The notes: generated by a model not told the origin, from the sequence alone. Numbered from the stretch's first letter, positions 44,581 to 57,378 are shown. The stretch is DNA of 64,000 nucleotides from Hydrangea macrophylla (GCA_033977485.1 CM066983.1:107041580-107105579); one strand, 5' to 3'. Made by a program: numbers and translations.

Positions 44581-47500
44581 ATGGAGATAGATAAAGCAAT
44601 TAGAGAAAGTGATGATCGGAGGTTGAAAACAAAGTACAACAACGCCATTTATGTCATCCAAAGAGCTCTTGCCCTCTACTCGTAAGTTAAAATTTCTGTT
44701 TGTTTGCTTCTTAATAGGTACTACATGTTTTATGTCTTTTGAGTGCCTTGTGTTTTCTTGTGAATTGGGTTTTGAGTTGTATGGGTCTAATGGGTTTTAA
44801 ATGTATATATTCTTTTGAGTTACTATGTGTTGTGTCTTTATCTATCCATTTACATATATGTATATAAGCTGTTTTGCTTAATGAATCCATAAATCCATAT
44901 GGACTTTGGGAACTAAGAGCTTAAAGCTAAAATCAAAGCCTTCATGGCTGCTATTCTGCTACATCTATTCAAGTGGGGCCTTTAAGTCTTACATGTCTCA
45001 AGGGTTTCGTTGCTTTTTGGGATCTTTTTTTGAAGTGCAGTGTTATGAGTTTGGAGATCTGTAAACCTTTAGTGCCCATATAGGTCTTGAATTTTTGTTC
45101 TGTTAAGTTACCAATTATTCTAAAAGCTTAAGCCGTTAGAGAAGAATGGTCCTAACAATGTATATCACACTTCAACACCCTCCCTCATGTGCAACACCCC
45201 CGACTTGCATGTGGAAGGTAACGAACTAAACAAATCAAGCTCCATTATAATGGAGACAAACAACAAAGTGCAAACATGCGCATTAGTCGCGTATAGAGAG
45301 TTGAACCCAAGACCTCCCACAAACAAGGCTTTGATGCCATGTTAAGTTATCAATTACTCTAAAAGCTTAAGCTGTTATAGAACATGCCCAACAATGTATA
45401 TCAACCTTCAACATGTCCAATTAAGTGGCTCTTTTTATGGCATTAGGTAGGAAATTTATAAAACATAAACAGTGCAAGCATGTCCTGTATGGTTGGATAA
45501 CTAGGTGGGGAAGGAATGTAGAATAGTATTAGTCAGGAGAGGGAAGAAAAGAAAGAGAAGATAAAGATAGCCCCTTCCTCTTGCTTGGATAATTAGAGTG
45601 AGAAAAGAAAGAAAAAGATCATGGTGATCAAACCTCATACTTGGAAAGAGATTTGGAAAGAAAGGCATGTAAAATTGTAAATGATTATTTTCTTATTCGC
45701 GTAGAAGAGACAAATTAGGAATTCATTTATGAAAAAGGGAAAACGGGGCCTATTTGTTCCCCCTCTTTTGGAAGGTACCATGATGGGGTTGGAAGGGTTA
45801 AGGACCTCCTCTTTTTCCCATCTTCCCCTCCCTTCCCACCTTACTTCTCATCCTGGCAGGGTATGAGGTTCCCCTCTCTTATCCAAATTCTGAAAAAAGT
45901 TTGGTTTCATGCAACTAGTGGTTTAGGGATGAATTAATGGTTGGAGCCATGGTAAAAAATCAGTATGGGAAATGTCAGTGGCATTTTAAAGGGGAAATGG
46001 TACTGCATTTTGCTACTACGAACCTCCTGCTTCTCTTGTTAAGGTTCTGATGACGTATTTATGTATTACTCAGTAATGCTAAATTAGTAGTAGCTTATCA
46101 CACATTACAAACTGGGAAAGACGCCTGCGCATAGCAAATTCCACAATACTTGGAGTCTAAGTAGCACAAACACTTTTAAAAGGCGTGTCCGACAAACACA
46201 TTTTCCTTGAAACGTGTCTGACAACCAGAATTCATGACCTACTTCTTTGATTTATTTGTTTTGTTCCGAAACATGTAAGACACATAATGGACACATTAGA
46301 TACTATTACTTTGACACCAATTGTAATATCGTTTTTGAAAAAAAAAAAAAAAAAAAAAAAAAAACCAAAACAAAACAAAAAGTGGTGGGGCATTTTAATG
46401 ACAAGAATAACTAGAATTTTTTGAACTCGTATTTCAGAAATAGGAATAAGTAGACAATTTTGATGAATTGAGTATGCTTAGAGTTATGAAAACAAAATAG
46501 GGCTCCCGGAATTTGAAAGAATTCAGGATAGTTAGGCATCTTAATTTTACTGTAGATCATATTGTTTCTTATCCTATATATAAAATCCTCTATATCCTTT
46601 TGTCGTATCCTCGCCTTGTCCGTGTCCAATTTTTTTTTTTAGAATTTCCCTGTTGCCGTACTGTGTTGTATTGTGTCCGTGTCCGTGTCCCTATATCCTA
46701 TTTGTGTACCTTAGGTTGGCATTAAGGTTTGAATTGATCTTAACAATATAATCCTCCTTTTTTTATTTAAATTAACATCATATTTTGTCTTCTCACATGT
46801 TTGTATTTGCTTTTCAGTTAGGCTGTTAGCATGCTTGACCACTTTCAGAAGGGAAAAAAAATGCGCCCTAACTAACTGCTCTAATTGTATCTTGTTCTTC
46901 GAGTCATTAGCATATTAAACATAATGGACACAATAACAATACGTGCTATCTTTAACTTGTTCTTTTTTCTTTTGGTAGTTATCATTTTTGCTTTCTTGAA
47001 CTGCATGGTGAGTTTTTTGCTCTCTGTCATCAAGTGTGTGTACAAGGACTGACATTTTTCCTAAACAGTATTGAAGAGGTTGCTTTTAGCTTCAATGGAG
47101 GGAAGGATTCAACTGTAAGTTCTTAAATGCATTTTTCATTGAGTAACTTCTCAGAAATTTGCATCTTTATGGGTCTTTGACTACAAACTCTGGTTTGTAG
47201 GTTTTGCTGCACCTGCTCCGGGCTGGCTATTTTTTGCATCAGAAGGAACAAAGTCATATCAATGGGGATCTCAGTGGTCATGAATTCCCATTCCCAATAC
47301 GAACAATATATTTTGAGAGCCCTTCTGCATTCCCCGAAATAAACTCATTCACTTATGATGCAGCCTCTAAGTGAGAAAATATATGCTAACTTTTACCTTT
47401 TTACCCCAATCCCAGGATCCTTACGAAAAGGCAAACACAAGAACACTAGATTTTATGTGGTTCACCCAAAATTAGGGCTACATCCATGGAGGTTCTGAGA

Positions 47501-50500
47501 TTTTCACTATGCTCACCTGGCAGAAAGAGAAAATTACAGAATTTATAAATGGTGCCTTACCTGGCAGAAAGAGAAAATTACGGAATACATAAATGGTGCC
47601 TTATATACATAGAATTATGGCTAAAGGCTATAAGTTAGAAAATTACCAACATACCCTTCAAAAATGTGTTATTAGGCTCCACACAACCCATCAATCACTC
47701 TGTGTACTCTTCTTTAATCATGTGATAGTAAGATTTTTTGTTTGCCTTCTAGGCAGATTTTATTTTGAAGCTTCTGGTCATTGACTAACTTAGTTCTATT
47801 TGTGCAGTTACCATTTGCAAATGGACATCATTCGCTTAGATTTCAAATCTGGTTTGGAGGCTCTCCTGAAAACTAAACCAATCAGAGCTATTTTTCTTGG
47901 TGTCCGAATTGGTGACCCTACTGCGGTAATGTATTTACCATCTAAATTCTCCATATTTTCTCTAAAAAAAACTCTTAGAGGCTTGAAAGGAAAGAAATCT
48001 CACCATAGATATCTGATTAAATATTGCAGGTAGGCCAAGAACAATTCTCCCCTAGTTCCCCTGGGTGGCCGGCATTCATGAGAGTGAATCCAATCTTGGA
48101 TTGGTCATACAGGTTCTTTCACTTACTAAGCTTTGCACAAATCTTTTTCATATTCTAGTTTTGTATTCTAAGGCAAGGAAGAAGGGTTTTAGGGAACAAA
48201 GTAGCTCATTTCTTACTTAGGAAGCTTAGGCCATAAAAAGAAAATAATTAAAAGTTGTCTTCCAAATGCCTTGCTTTTCCGGAGATATCAAAGTTACTGA
48301 AAAGTAGAATACTGTGAACAGAGGTGAGAGATCTCAAAATTTGCGACTCTCATACCTTGCATCTCAATCACAATAAATTGGTTGTACACAGTGCAAGCTT
48401 TGTTATTGAGTTGCTGCTATGGAATTATACATAGAGACCAAGGCTTCTACGACCCTTGGGAAACTTATATTACGTCTTTTATGGTTCAAGTTTTGTCTTT
48501 TTTCTCATTCAACACCTATAACTGTTTGACAAGAGTAATAAGTTGTTACTTGCCATATTTTGGCATGGGGCAACCTAATCATTGCCTTGTATTTTGTTGT
48601 CCTGTGATATGGAGAAGATCTTTGCCCAAGTGATCATTTTTGTGTTCTATTGCAGCACTTCTGGGTTCCCCTTGAGTTTTGCTTTTCTTGGCTTTTCAAT
48701 TATGGTTAAATGAATTGGAATAGCTGCTAATTTGTCAGCTGCTATGACGTAGCGGTCACCATAATGTTGTTTGCTTTTGTTTTCTTCTTCTTTTTCTTTT
48801 CAAATGGCATTTTTAACTGTAGAACATATACATGTTAGAGACTTAGAGTTACACCCTCTCTAACAACTTAAGTTTATAGTTTCAATGTTTCATAGTGATT
48901 AACGTGGTATCACGTAGAAAACAGAATTTGTGGGAAAAAGAAAAGGAAGAGAAGGAGAGAACGAGAGATGCCAAAAGGGCTACATTGTGTGTTCTCTTAA
49001 TTGATTGTGATTACAAGACACACATCTATATATAGGGTGGAGATAGACATAAAACTAATCAAATCCTACCAAATCACATCTCTCTCCCTTAAATCATGGG
49101 ATTTATAACCTAATAAAATAAAATAAAATCATATCATCCCTAATTAATTGGATTTAATTGGATTACAATCAAATGTGGGATAATTCCCCATATTCTAACA
49201 TATCAGAATGGGAAGGTCTCAAGCTAGAATCTCACCGCCTACGTGAAAATTAGAATATGCTCTTGTTTGGCCCAGTCATGAAGAAGAGACAGGCTACACG
49301 TGAGAGGGCATGTTGAAAATGAAAATATGGAAGTGACATCCTCTCTAATAGCTTAAACTAAGCTATTAGAGGAGATGATTGTTAACGTTAAATATTCTCT
49401 CCATGGATGTAAATTTTGATTAGATTTTGGAAATGTTATTTTGTTTCATTTGGTTTTTACTTGGGGAATACTAAGGCCCAACTTACTTTGGTTGATTTGG
49501 CAGAGATGTATGGGCCTTTCTTTTAACTTGCAAGGTTCAGTACTGCAATCTTTATGATCAAGGGTAATTCCTGTTCTGAATGGCTTGAAAATTTGATATA
49601 CTTGATTGTGCAATTTTATAAATGTAAGATATGCTTTCGAGTTGCACGTGTTTGGTGATGCAAAATATATTACTTCCTTTCTAAAGAGAGTAATATTTTT
49701 TTTCCTAGTTACACCTCAATTGGGAGCATACACGACACAGTTCCAAATGCATTATTGTGCATAAAAAATTCCTCCAACAATATCAAAGAAAAATTCCGAC
49801 CCGCATATCTGCTTCCAGATGGAAGATTAGAAAGAGCAGGGAGAGCAAAGAAGTTTTTTCCTCAAGTTTGTGAAAGATTTCCTGCTGTTAGCAACGGCCT
49901 GAAAAGTTCAGATTTTCGGCAAAATATCACGCTCACGGCCTCGGTCATTGCTGTGGGAGATGAGATTTTGTAAGTTCTTTGTTATTACACTGTTTGAGCA
50001 TGTGAGAATTTGCTTATAATGAGAATTGAATCTTCGTCGCCGTAGCAAGTAGGACAGAACATACTCTTTCTTCGTTCGTCCAGAAAAAAAAAAAAAAAAA
50101 GAGAGTAGCTAGTCAAATGACAGAGACAAGGACTTTGAATCACTTGTTTGGTCCAGTCTTTCTCTTTTCATATTTGTGTGTTCATTTTTCCGTTGATACC
50201 TGTGTAGCTTCAAGCAGTCAGCCAATACTATTTTGTGTTTTCATAAAAATGTTAAATTTGACTCACATGGTACTTCTGTTCTGATATGTCGCCATCTCAA
50301 TGTTTTTGAGATTTCCCCCTTGTTCATCCGTGATTGCATATTAGCACTTCAAGTTTGTTTGTTCGGGATTTGGTATTTTTTTTCCTTTGTTTTTAATCAA
50401 AAAATGAAATGCACGCTCTCGACCTGAACCTATATAATATATGTTATTTGGTTTAGCTCGAGTATTGGTGTCTTGCTTATGTCTGAGGTGTTTGATGGAT

Positions 50501-53500
50501 TTCCTTAGCAACTCTAAGCCTCACATGGACACTGGAAAGAGATTTGAAGTGGCCTGAGATATGTATCTTTTGAGTTCATTTTTTTCCCTCTGGAAAATGT
50601 CATTAAACTTCAATAAATGTCATGTGTTGCGGACTAGGATTTTCTCTATTCGAAGGTATATTTGCGAAACTCAATATTATTTAGCCATCTGATATATTTC
50701 TATTGGTCCATAGTTCAGGTTTGGCACAGTTGAGGACCAATTGGGACATACTTTGTGCAGAAAGCTCCATTCTATAGGTTGGACGGTGCCCCAAAGTGCT
50801 GTCATTCGAAATGATGTAAGTTTCTTCATCCTAAGTTTCACTTTGCATGTCTTAATAAATTTGAGGTAATACAGCTTTGCGTATGTGCAAGAACTATGTC
50901 TTCTACCTCTTTCGATGGGATACGAAGTATTTGATTAGTCAGGATCTCTTCTCTATCTTTTCCTTTTTTGGATAAGTCAATCAAGATCTTTTAGATTAAG
51001 GAAGAGAATGCAAGGCCAAACAGTAAATCAAAGAAGGTTTAAAATAAAACAGACACCCAATTGTATTTTTCCCTTAAATGCAACACCCGAATCTATTAAG
51101 GATTGCTAAGTTACCAACTGCTCTAAAAGCTTAAGTTGTTAGAATGCGCCCAACAGTGTATATCAACCTTCAACATCCTCCCTCACGTGCGACCCCGTCT
51201 CGCACGTGGAGAGCCAAGAAATTGAACTCCATCGTCGTGGAGACAGACAAAAAAGTGCAAATATGCACACCAAAGCGGGATAAAGACTCAAACCTTAGGC
51301 CTCTCACAAACAAGGCTATGTTACCAACTGCTCTGAAAGCTTAAGCTGTTAGAGAATGGGCCAACAATGTATATCAACCTTCAACATGGATCAAGTAATT
51401 AGTGTTTTAAATTCATGGAAACATTGTGAGTAACCCAAGTATTTGATTAATGTTCTCATTTTGTCTCCACCGGTAATTTTAAGCCTTTGGGATGGGAAAT
51501 TTATTAGGAAGGCTCATGCGCATGGAATGCATTGGAAAGTTCAAGGATATTTGTGATAAGCGTAGGAATATTTTGGTGGCATTTGGAGTTTTCCTGGAAA
51601 TTAAAATATTCCCTCTTGTTTTCTATGCATCAAGGCCAAATAATAGTTCAAGATGGGTGAAATGAAAGTTGTCAATCTAAAACCAAGTCCAGAATGATTT
51701 TTTAATGAAGCGGAATGATAACTTTTCTTAATATGATTCTATTATGTCCGGTAGGATTTCAATGGTTGGAATTAGCTAATAGGACTAATTTTGAATCTTT
51801 AATGGGATAGAATGAAATTGCTTCAGATTCCCCGTGTTTCAGAAAATGAGTTTGGAGGAAGTCTTAAATATTAATTTATCAACTTTTCCCTTTACAATTC
51901 TATTCTTATGAGTTATGACATTGTTTCCAAATCCAGATAGATTCTGTTGCCGAAGAAGTTGAACGCCGGAAGTCTACAAATGATATGGTAAACCTTTACA
52001 ATTTCTTTTAGTGCTGTTACGTTCTTGAAAAAAGAAGAAGAAAGAAAGAAAAGTTCTTTGGTTGATTTTGTTAGCAATATAGAATTCCTGGTTGTTGTGT
52101 CTATAGCAAGTAGCAACTGATTATTTGTGGACCAAATATGATCTGTTCATTCAGGTATTCATATATGGAGGGGTTGGGCCGCTACATTCAGATGTGACTG
52201 CAGCGGGAGTTGCGAAAGCCTTTGGGGTTCGTTTGGTGCGTTTTTACACACAACGCTCACGGACACACACACAGACCTCTAGTTTAATTGTGCTTGTATA
52301 TCACACATATCACTCCATACGCTATATTACAGTTTGGGCCTTAGTTGCTTTTAAATCTCAGAGAAAATAGTAATTACTATTCAGTTTGGGTGAGTCATTT
52401 TTTTTTGTTTTTTTCATTTTTTTTTTTCATGTCAGGAGAATTCGTCCACCCAATCTGATATAATTAGAGTTACCACTTAATCTCGTACACTGCTACATTG
52501 ACTAGTAACTAATGTCTAATGATGTCAGATTATTATTTTGGATGCGCAGGTTTGCAGATTTGTAGTATAGTACTAACTATATTTCATATTTTAAATTGTC
52601 TAAATCAGGCTCCTGATGAAGAATTTGAAGAATATCTGAGGCATCTTATAGGTGACAAATGCACTGGGGATAGGAATGAGGTAATGTGATGTCAACTTCT
52701 TGTGTTTTGATTCTATAATGCATCCTGCTTGGTGTGAATTGGGCCGCCAGATGGTATCCTGTCAAAAAATAAGATCATTGTAATAAAATAATTTCACATT
52801 CAAAACATTGTTGAAGGAAGAATGAGATTATAATTTTTTAGTTGGCTAATGGGACGTATCCGGGCCTCTTTAATCTCCGACTGATCATCCCGGAGCGCTG
52901 ATGGTGTTGGGGCCTGAGAAAAGAGAGAATATATATACAACATTAGACATCTCAAGGCATTGGGGGTGTAGATAAAGACTAGTACGGTTATGTAAACGGG
53001 GTATAGAGTATAGACAATGTTCCCTAGTAAACTAAGTGGCAATTGCTTGCTGCAATGGAACAAATGCTTGGGCTGCCAGTATTAAGTATGCAGGTTTGAG
53101 TGTGGGAGCATCTAATTTTGAATCCAGCCTAACCTCCCCATCCCTGCATTGGTAGTATTAGTACAAAAACTGGGTAATGACCGTTCTTATGCACAAAATT
53201 ATTAGTGATTGATGATGCCAAAATTTGGTTAAGATGAATTAGAGCAGTTTAAGGAGAGAGAGTGAGAGAGGTTTTTGTATGTGGTTCGGCCCTGTTAATG
53301 AAGGAACCTACGTCCACGTGTGTGTCTGAGCACGTTCACTATACTGTAAAAAGCCAGTGACCTGTGGTGAACCAACAATATTTTGGAGCTACCGTAGGTC
53401 GGCTTGGCGTGTTGGTGGCCGCTATAGAGGTGCTGTAGAGACTGAAAAGTTGAGCCCCTTCTATGGGGGTGAGTGGTCTCTTTTATAGATGCAAGAGAAC

Positions 53501-55705
53501 TACTCGTACAAGAAAACTAAATAGATAAGGAAATACAATCCAATTAGGATTGATTGGCATTAATTGTGGAGGTTTCCTAATTGGATTAGGAAACCATGTA
53601 CACTTTCCATTAGTCTTCTAGCTGAGATAGGAAACTGTTGGAGTCTGAGCAGTTTGGAAAGCGCCTCTGATGAAGCTGACCTGGACCTGAACTGTATTGT
53701 AATTGGACTGCGTACTCTGACCCATAGGTCGGGGTCGGACCCGGTCGGTCGGGCGGGGTCAGAATCGGTCGATCGGTCGGGGTTGGACCCGGTCGGTTGG
53801 TCGGGGTCAGACCTGGAGGGAACCGGTCGAACATATAGTAGAGCCAATTTTGGGTGTATCAGTGATAATACCCACAAATGACCCAATAAGTAAACCTCCT
53901 TTATCTTTTACTGCACAGTGTTATATATAACTTTGAGTTATGAAGCATGAAACTGAATTACTGACCCAATAAGTAAACCTCCTCTATCTCTCCACTTTTT
54001 CCTGTTCCATTTCTTTTTTCAGATGGCGCAATTGCCTGAGGGTATCACCGAATTACTGCATCATGAAAAGCTGCCCGTCCCTATGGTATGTGTTTGAAAA
54101 TCTGACTTTTTTTTTAGATCTCTCAATTTTTTTGGTCCACTGGAACGTTATAGGTTCGGTGAAACTTCAATTGGCAGAAAATCTACAAACATTTGATACT
54201 TTTTCTTCACATGTTTCTCTATCACTTAGCCCCAAAGTTTGTTTTGGCCATTTCCTGGTCATGGTGAAAAAATGAGGAGAAGGAAAATATTTAATTGGGA
54301 GATGGGTTCAGTATCAGCTATTGATGCACAAGCTTCTCCTCATACAGGAGTGAACATTTGGAAAGCATAAGATTATTACCTTTCTTTCCATTTCTGAGAA
54401 TGATTCTCCAAAATAATAAGACATTTTGTGTCAACTAATATTATGACCTAAATAATGAAGCTTCAAATAGGATACTCTTGGTACTAGTTTCTTTTTTTTT
54501 TTTTGGAAAAAGAACATAACATAATAAATTAGCTGAAATTAGTTTCTTGTATAGGTACTAGTTTCTTGAAATTAGCTGACATTGAAACTAATATTTCCTG
54601 TTGGGAATTGAGTTCTTCCTTTTGTTATTCTTTTTCATTTCCCATTTTGATTTGAGAGAGGTACGTTATGATATATTTATTTATTTTGGTGTTGTGGGGG
54701 GGGGGGGGGGGGGGGGGGGGGGGTGGCACCTCAAACCTATACATGCCATAATCACTCATGCCTTAGTAGCTAGCTTGAGGTCTTAGATAAGAGTAACTCA
54801 CATGTGCATTTAATTGTCTAAATTAACAAGGCATTCCCTTTTATGTTCCTTTTAATAACAGTACAGACATCACACACGTGAACATATTCTGGCCTATTTG
54901 GTACCATGGACCACTCGTGGTAATAGCAAAACCATGTTTATTGCTTATTGTGTTTAACCTCTGGTTAATTTACACGCTATGCCTGCCGATAACTATTTTT
55001 ATTCCGAGATTCTAATAGTGTGATTAATTTGAGTGTTTGTGTGTATGGCATGATAATGTGAAAGCTTGATCATTTGAGGATCCAATGGTTGTCTCTTGTA
55101 GATCAAGTGTTCAAATGTAATCATTCTTTCTGCGACAAATGTTACTGAGCTGGAGAGGGAGTGGGATTGTCTGATTGAACTCACAAGAGATAGTGGCCCC
55201 CTAGTGTTGATGGAACCATTTCTATCAAAGCGCTTGACGACGACGCTTTCGGATGTATGTGTCAGTTCAACTATTTTGTTGGATAATCATGTGACATTTT
55301 ATTGTTCTTATGACTACTTCAAATAATACAGGTAGAAACTGCTCAACCTCTCTCAAAACTTTGTCTTGAGTTCCCAGATCTTTACATTGGTAAAAGTCTT
55401 GATTGTTACTTCGTGTTATTGTGTGTATATATATTTTTTGTTCTCGTCTAATTTTGTTATTTTCTTTGAAACATGAAGGGTGTTATCGCAATTCCCGAAA
55501 TGTGCATCTCATAATTAGTTTCGAAGGCAAGGTATGAGAGTTATTGCACAAGGATGTCAAGTATTTAAAATCCATACCCCTCAAAAATCAAAATTAACAT
55601 TTTTACGTTTTCCGAAATTTGCTACAGGATGAAGAAAGAATAGAAGCGGCTGCAGAAGCTCTGTGCAAGAAGTTTCACCCGCATGCATTCTCCCATATTG
55701 ACTGA
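44581..55705 (+). CDS. FAD-synthase-like protein: PAPS-reductase-like plus molybdopterin-binding-like domains (16 exons)
   Basis: Coding exons: 44581-44681, 47069-47114, 47201-47370, 47808-47925, 48030-48112, 49504-49563, 49709-49969, 50719-50815, 51937-51987, 52155-52235, 52609-52680, 54023-54085, 55102-55254, 55332-55389, 55479-55531 and 55628-55705. All are GT-AG and in frame, giving 514 residues. Residues about 35-220 form an adenine-nucleotide alpha-hydrolase (PAPS reductase/FAD synthase) fold. It has the PP-loop [10 protein letters not shown] (41-50), the LDWSYRDVW segment and the ERAGR signature. In FAD synthases this domain transfers AMP from ATP to FMN. Residues about 270-450 are a MoaB/MogA-like domain ([37 protein letters not shown]). 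In animal FLAD1 the two domains occur in the opposite order. The order here matches the plant protein I recall as At5g03430. FMN adenylyltransferase activity is inferred, and the second domain may act as an FAD-hydrolysing or regulatory module. No transit peptide is evident. The gene looks intact despite many transposon insertions in its introns. Confidence 0.9.
45101..45413 (-). mobile_element. TRIM retroelement in intron 1
   Basis: Two about 75-bp terminal repeats (45101-45177 and 45340-45413; minus strand TGTTGAAG...AACTTAACA). The one at 45340 is followed on the minus strand by a primer-site-like TGGCATCAAAGCC, and the other is preceded by GCACATGAGGGAGGG as polypurine tract. Flanks TGTTC/TGTCC give a 4/5 duplication. 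Non-coding. Confidence 0.8.
46338..46379. repeat. A-rich tract in intron 1
   Basis: A run of A bases followed by CAAAA repeats. No retroposon body was recognised next to it. Confidence 0.8.
47516..47603. repeat. Two tandem 44-bp units in intron 3
   Basis: ACCTGGCAGAAAGAGAAAAT...AAATGGTGCCTT is repeated twice with few differences. The surrounding block (about 47430-47680, with GTGGTTCACCCAAAATTAGG) resembles copia LTR sequence but has no defined ends. Confidence 0.75.
48819..49399 (+). mobile_element. TRIM-like element in intron 5, interrupted
   Basis: Related blocks with CCTCTCTAACAACTTAA (about 48855) and CCTCTCTAATAGCTTAA (about 49343) act as diverged terminal repeats. The first is followed by a primer-site-like TGGTATCAGA that is split by the solo LTR below. 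GTGAGAGGGCA precedes the second. Exact ends are uncertain. Confidence 0.55.
48913..49200 (-). mobile_element. Solo LTR nested in the intron-5 TRIM
   Basis: Minus strand starts TGTTAGAATATGGGG. Flanked by exact TATCA (48908-48912 and 49201-49205). The insertion cuts the TGGTATCAGA site of the outer element. The other end reads CTACG rather than the usual CA, probably a mutation. Confidence 0.75.
51104..51386 (-). mobile_element. Second copy of the intron-1 TRIM, in intron 8
   Basis: Terminal repeats 51104-51175 and 51319-51386 match those at 45101. The internal CTCCCTCACGTGCGACC and GGCCTCTCACAAACAAGGCT also match. Flanks AGGAT/TGGAT give a 4/5 duplication. Same orientation as the first copy. 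Confidence 0.8.
53210..53861 (-). mobile_element. Solo LTR of the TR-GAG family in intron 11
   Basis: Plus-strand TGATGATGCCAAAATTTGG...AATTTTGGGTGTATCA matches the LTRs of the 38879-41710 element. Exact 5-bp duplication GTGAT (53205-53209 and 53862-53866). Its upstream (U3) part carries a unique 24-bp repeat. Confidence 0.92.
53738..53833. repeat. 24-bp minisatellite in the solo LTR
   Basis: Units at 53738, 53762, 53786 and (diverged) 53810 follow GACCCGGTCGGT(T/C)GG, then TCGGGGTCA. Absent from the same place in the other TR-GAG LTRs of the window. Confidence 0.8.
54696..54723. repeat. Poly(G) tract in intron 12
   Basis: About 28 consecutive G on the coding strand, a candidate G-quadruplex in the pre-mRNA. 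The exact length may be affected by sequencing error. Confidence 0.85.
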
Positions 55706-56779
55706 CTCGGGTGTGATTTCTCTTTGTGAAGCGCATCCTCTCATGCATCCGAGGAGATTTCCGATAGCGGCACCGGGGCACTGATCTTCAAGTACAAGTT
55801 GTAGGATTAGCCTCTCTATCTCGAAATTAGATGGTGAGAGGAAGCACTGGAATTACAATTGGGAATGGGGAAAACTATGTCAGTAGAATAAGAAAATTGA
55901 AAAAAGAAGATAACAATTACCTAATTCGAAAGCATTTTGTATTGTTGTCCGGATAAAAGAACTGAGTTAAAACAAACTTTGTATTAACTTATGGGCAAGC
56001 AATGAAGAAGCCATCTAAAAGCTTTATTGAAACTTCTTTGTATTTCAGGTGCATAGTCGTTCTGAACAATTAGCTTCATCTCACTTGATCTTGAGTTTTG
56101 CTGCTAAAATTTATTAACTTATAGAATGAGCATAGCCTTTGTTCATAGTGGTGTTGACATGAACATATTGGGTGAGTGTATAGGATTGAATATGTATTAC
56201 ATGGGCATAACCAAAGTCTCCAGTAGGAGAAGGTGCAGTATAGGATTGTGCTTAGTCTTGGAAAGGCCTTTTGTGATGAAATGGGCATGGACTTTATCAT
56301 CACTTTCATGTTTGTAGTTTGTACAGTTCTCTAGCAGAAACCAGATGGTGAACAAAGATAGGGATCAACTGCAAATAACATTTAACTGGGCATACATAAT
56401 TTTGGTCTTTATTGAACTAGCTGGAAAATTCTGGGGTTTTTTTTTTAATTATTATTATTATTATATATATATATTATTTATTTATTTATATTATTTATAA
56501 CACCTATAGAAGATTAGAAACTTCAAAATATCAATCTGTAGCATGGACTGAATGGGAGTTAAAAGATTCTGGTTGCTACAGGAAGGAAGAGAAGGCAGCT
56601 TAGTTAAGCTTCATGGATGTTCAAGCAAGAAACAGAAGCCATCCTTTCTAAGAGAGCCCATTTTTAAATTTCTCGAATTGATTTGGTTTGAGTATTCTAA
56701 ACTTCTTTAATTTTTAAACCTTTTTTTTTTTGTCCTGCTGGGATTTAGTTTTCCAAATCCTATATTCTAAGTACTGTGA
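55706..56779 (+). other. 3' UTR and downstream region of the FAD-synthase-like gene
   Basis: Probable 3' UTR in the first 300 bases, with no single clear poly(A) signal. Then AT-rich intergenic sequence with (TTA)n/(TA)n at 56447-56475. No further gene seen. Confidence 0.45.
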
Positions 56780-56788
56780 TTCTTAAAT

Positions 56789-57378
56789 CAACAATGTTAG
56801 GGCCACACTCATCCACTCCCAAAAAGTATCCACACCCTGAGGAGGGTGGATCAATGAGAAGAGAGCCACATCCTGAGGTGGATCAATATATTCTAAGGGG
56901 TAATACTTGGGGCACAACCTTCATACAACTTTCATACAACCTCCCTAAAAGATGTGTCTATCTCTTTCCTGTGTCACTGTGGGGTCCAGTGACATCACAG
57001 GAGAGAGATAGACACATCTTTTGGGGAGGTTGTATGAAAGTTGTATGAAGGCTGTGTCCCAAATATTACTCTATTCTAAGTACTGTGATTCTTAAATCAA
57101 CAATGTTAAGGCCACACCCATCCACTCCCAAAAAACATCCACACCCTGAGGTGGATCAATATATTCTAAGTACTGTGATTCTTAAATCAACAATGTTAAG
57201 GCCACACCCATCCACTCCCAAAAAGCATCCACACCCTGAGGTGGATCAATGAGAAGAGAGCTACACATCAATGAGAAGAGCTCTCTTCTCATTGATCCAC
57301 CTCAGGATGTGGATGCTTTTTGAGTGTAGGATCTCTCTTTTCATTGATCCACCTCAGGGTGTGGCCCAAACATTACTC
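56789..57378. mobile_element. Complex Mutator-type MITE with internal duplications
   Basis: Outer ends CAACAATGTTAGGGCCACAC and (reverse) GAGTAATGTTTGGGCCACAC. Exact 9-bp duplication TTCTTAAAT at 56780-56788 and 57379-57387. Inside, a unit of about 98 bp (TATTCTAAGTACTGTGATTC...CCTGAGGTGGATCAATA) is present three times and includes a copy of the flanking host sequence. The right part is a GAGAAGAGAG/CTCTCTTCTC hairpin. Confidence 0.85.
56898..57071. mobile_element. MITE nested in the complex MITE
   Basis: GGGTAATACTTGGGGCACAA at the left and (reverse) GAGTAATATTTGGGACACAG at the right. Exact 9-bp duplication TATTCTAAG (56889-56897 and 57072-57080). Same family as 8528-8678. Confidence 0.9.

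Noticed and set aside
49755..49973. Stand-alone 72-residue gene
   Set aside because: It is exon 7 of the FAD-synthase-like gene read into its intron.
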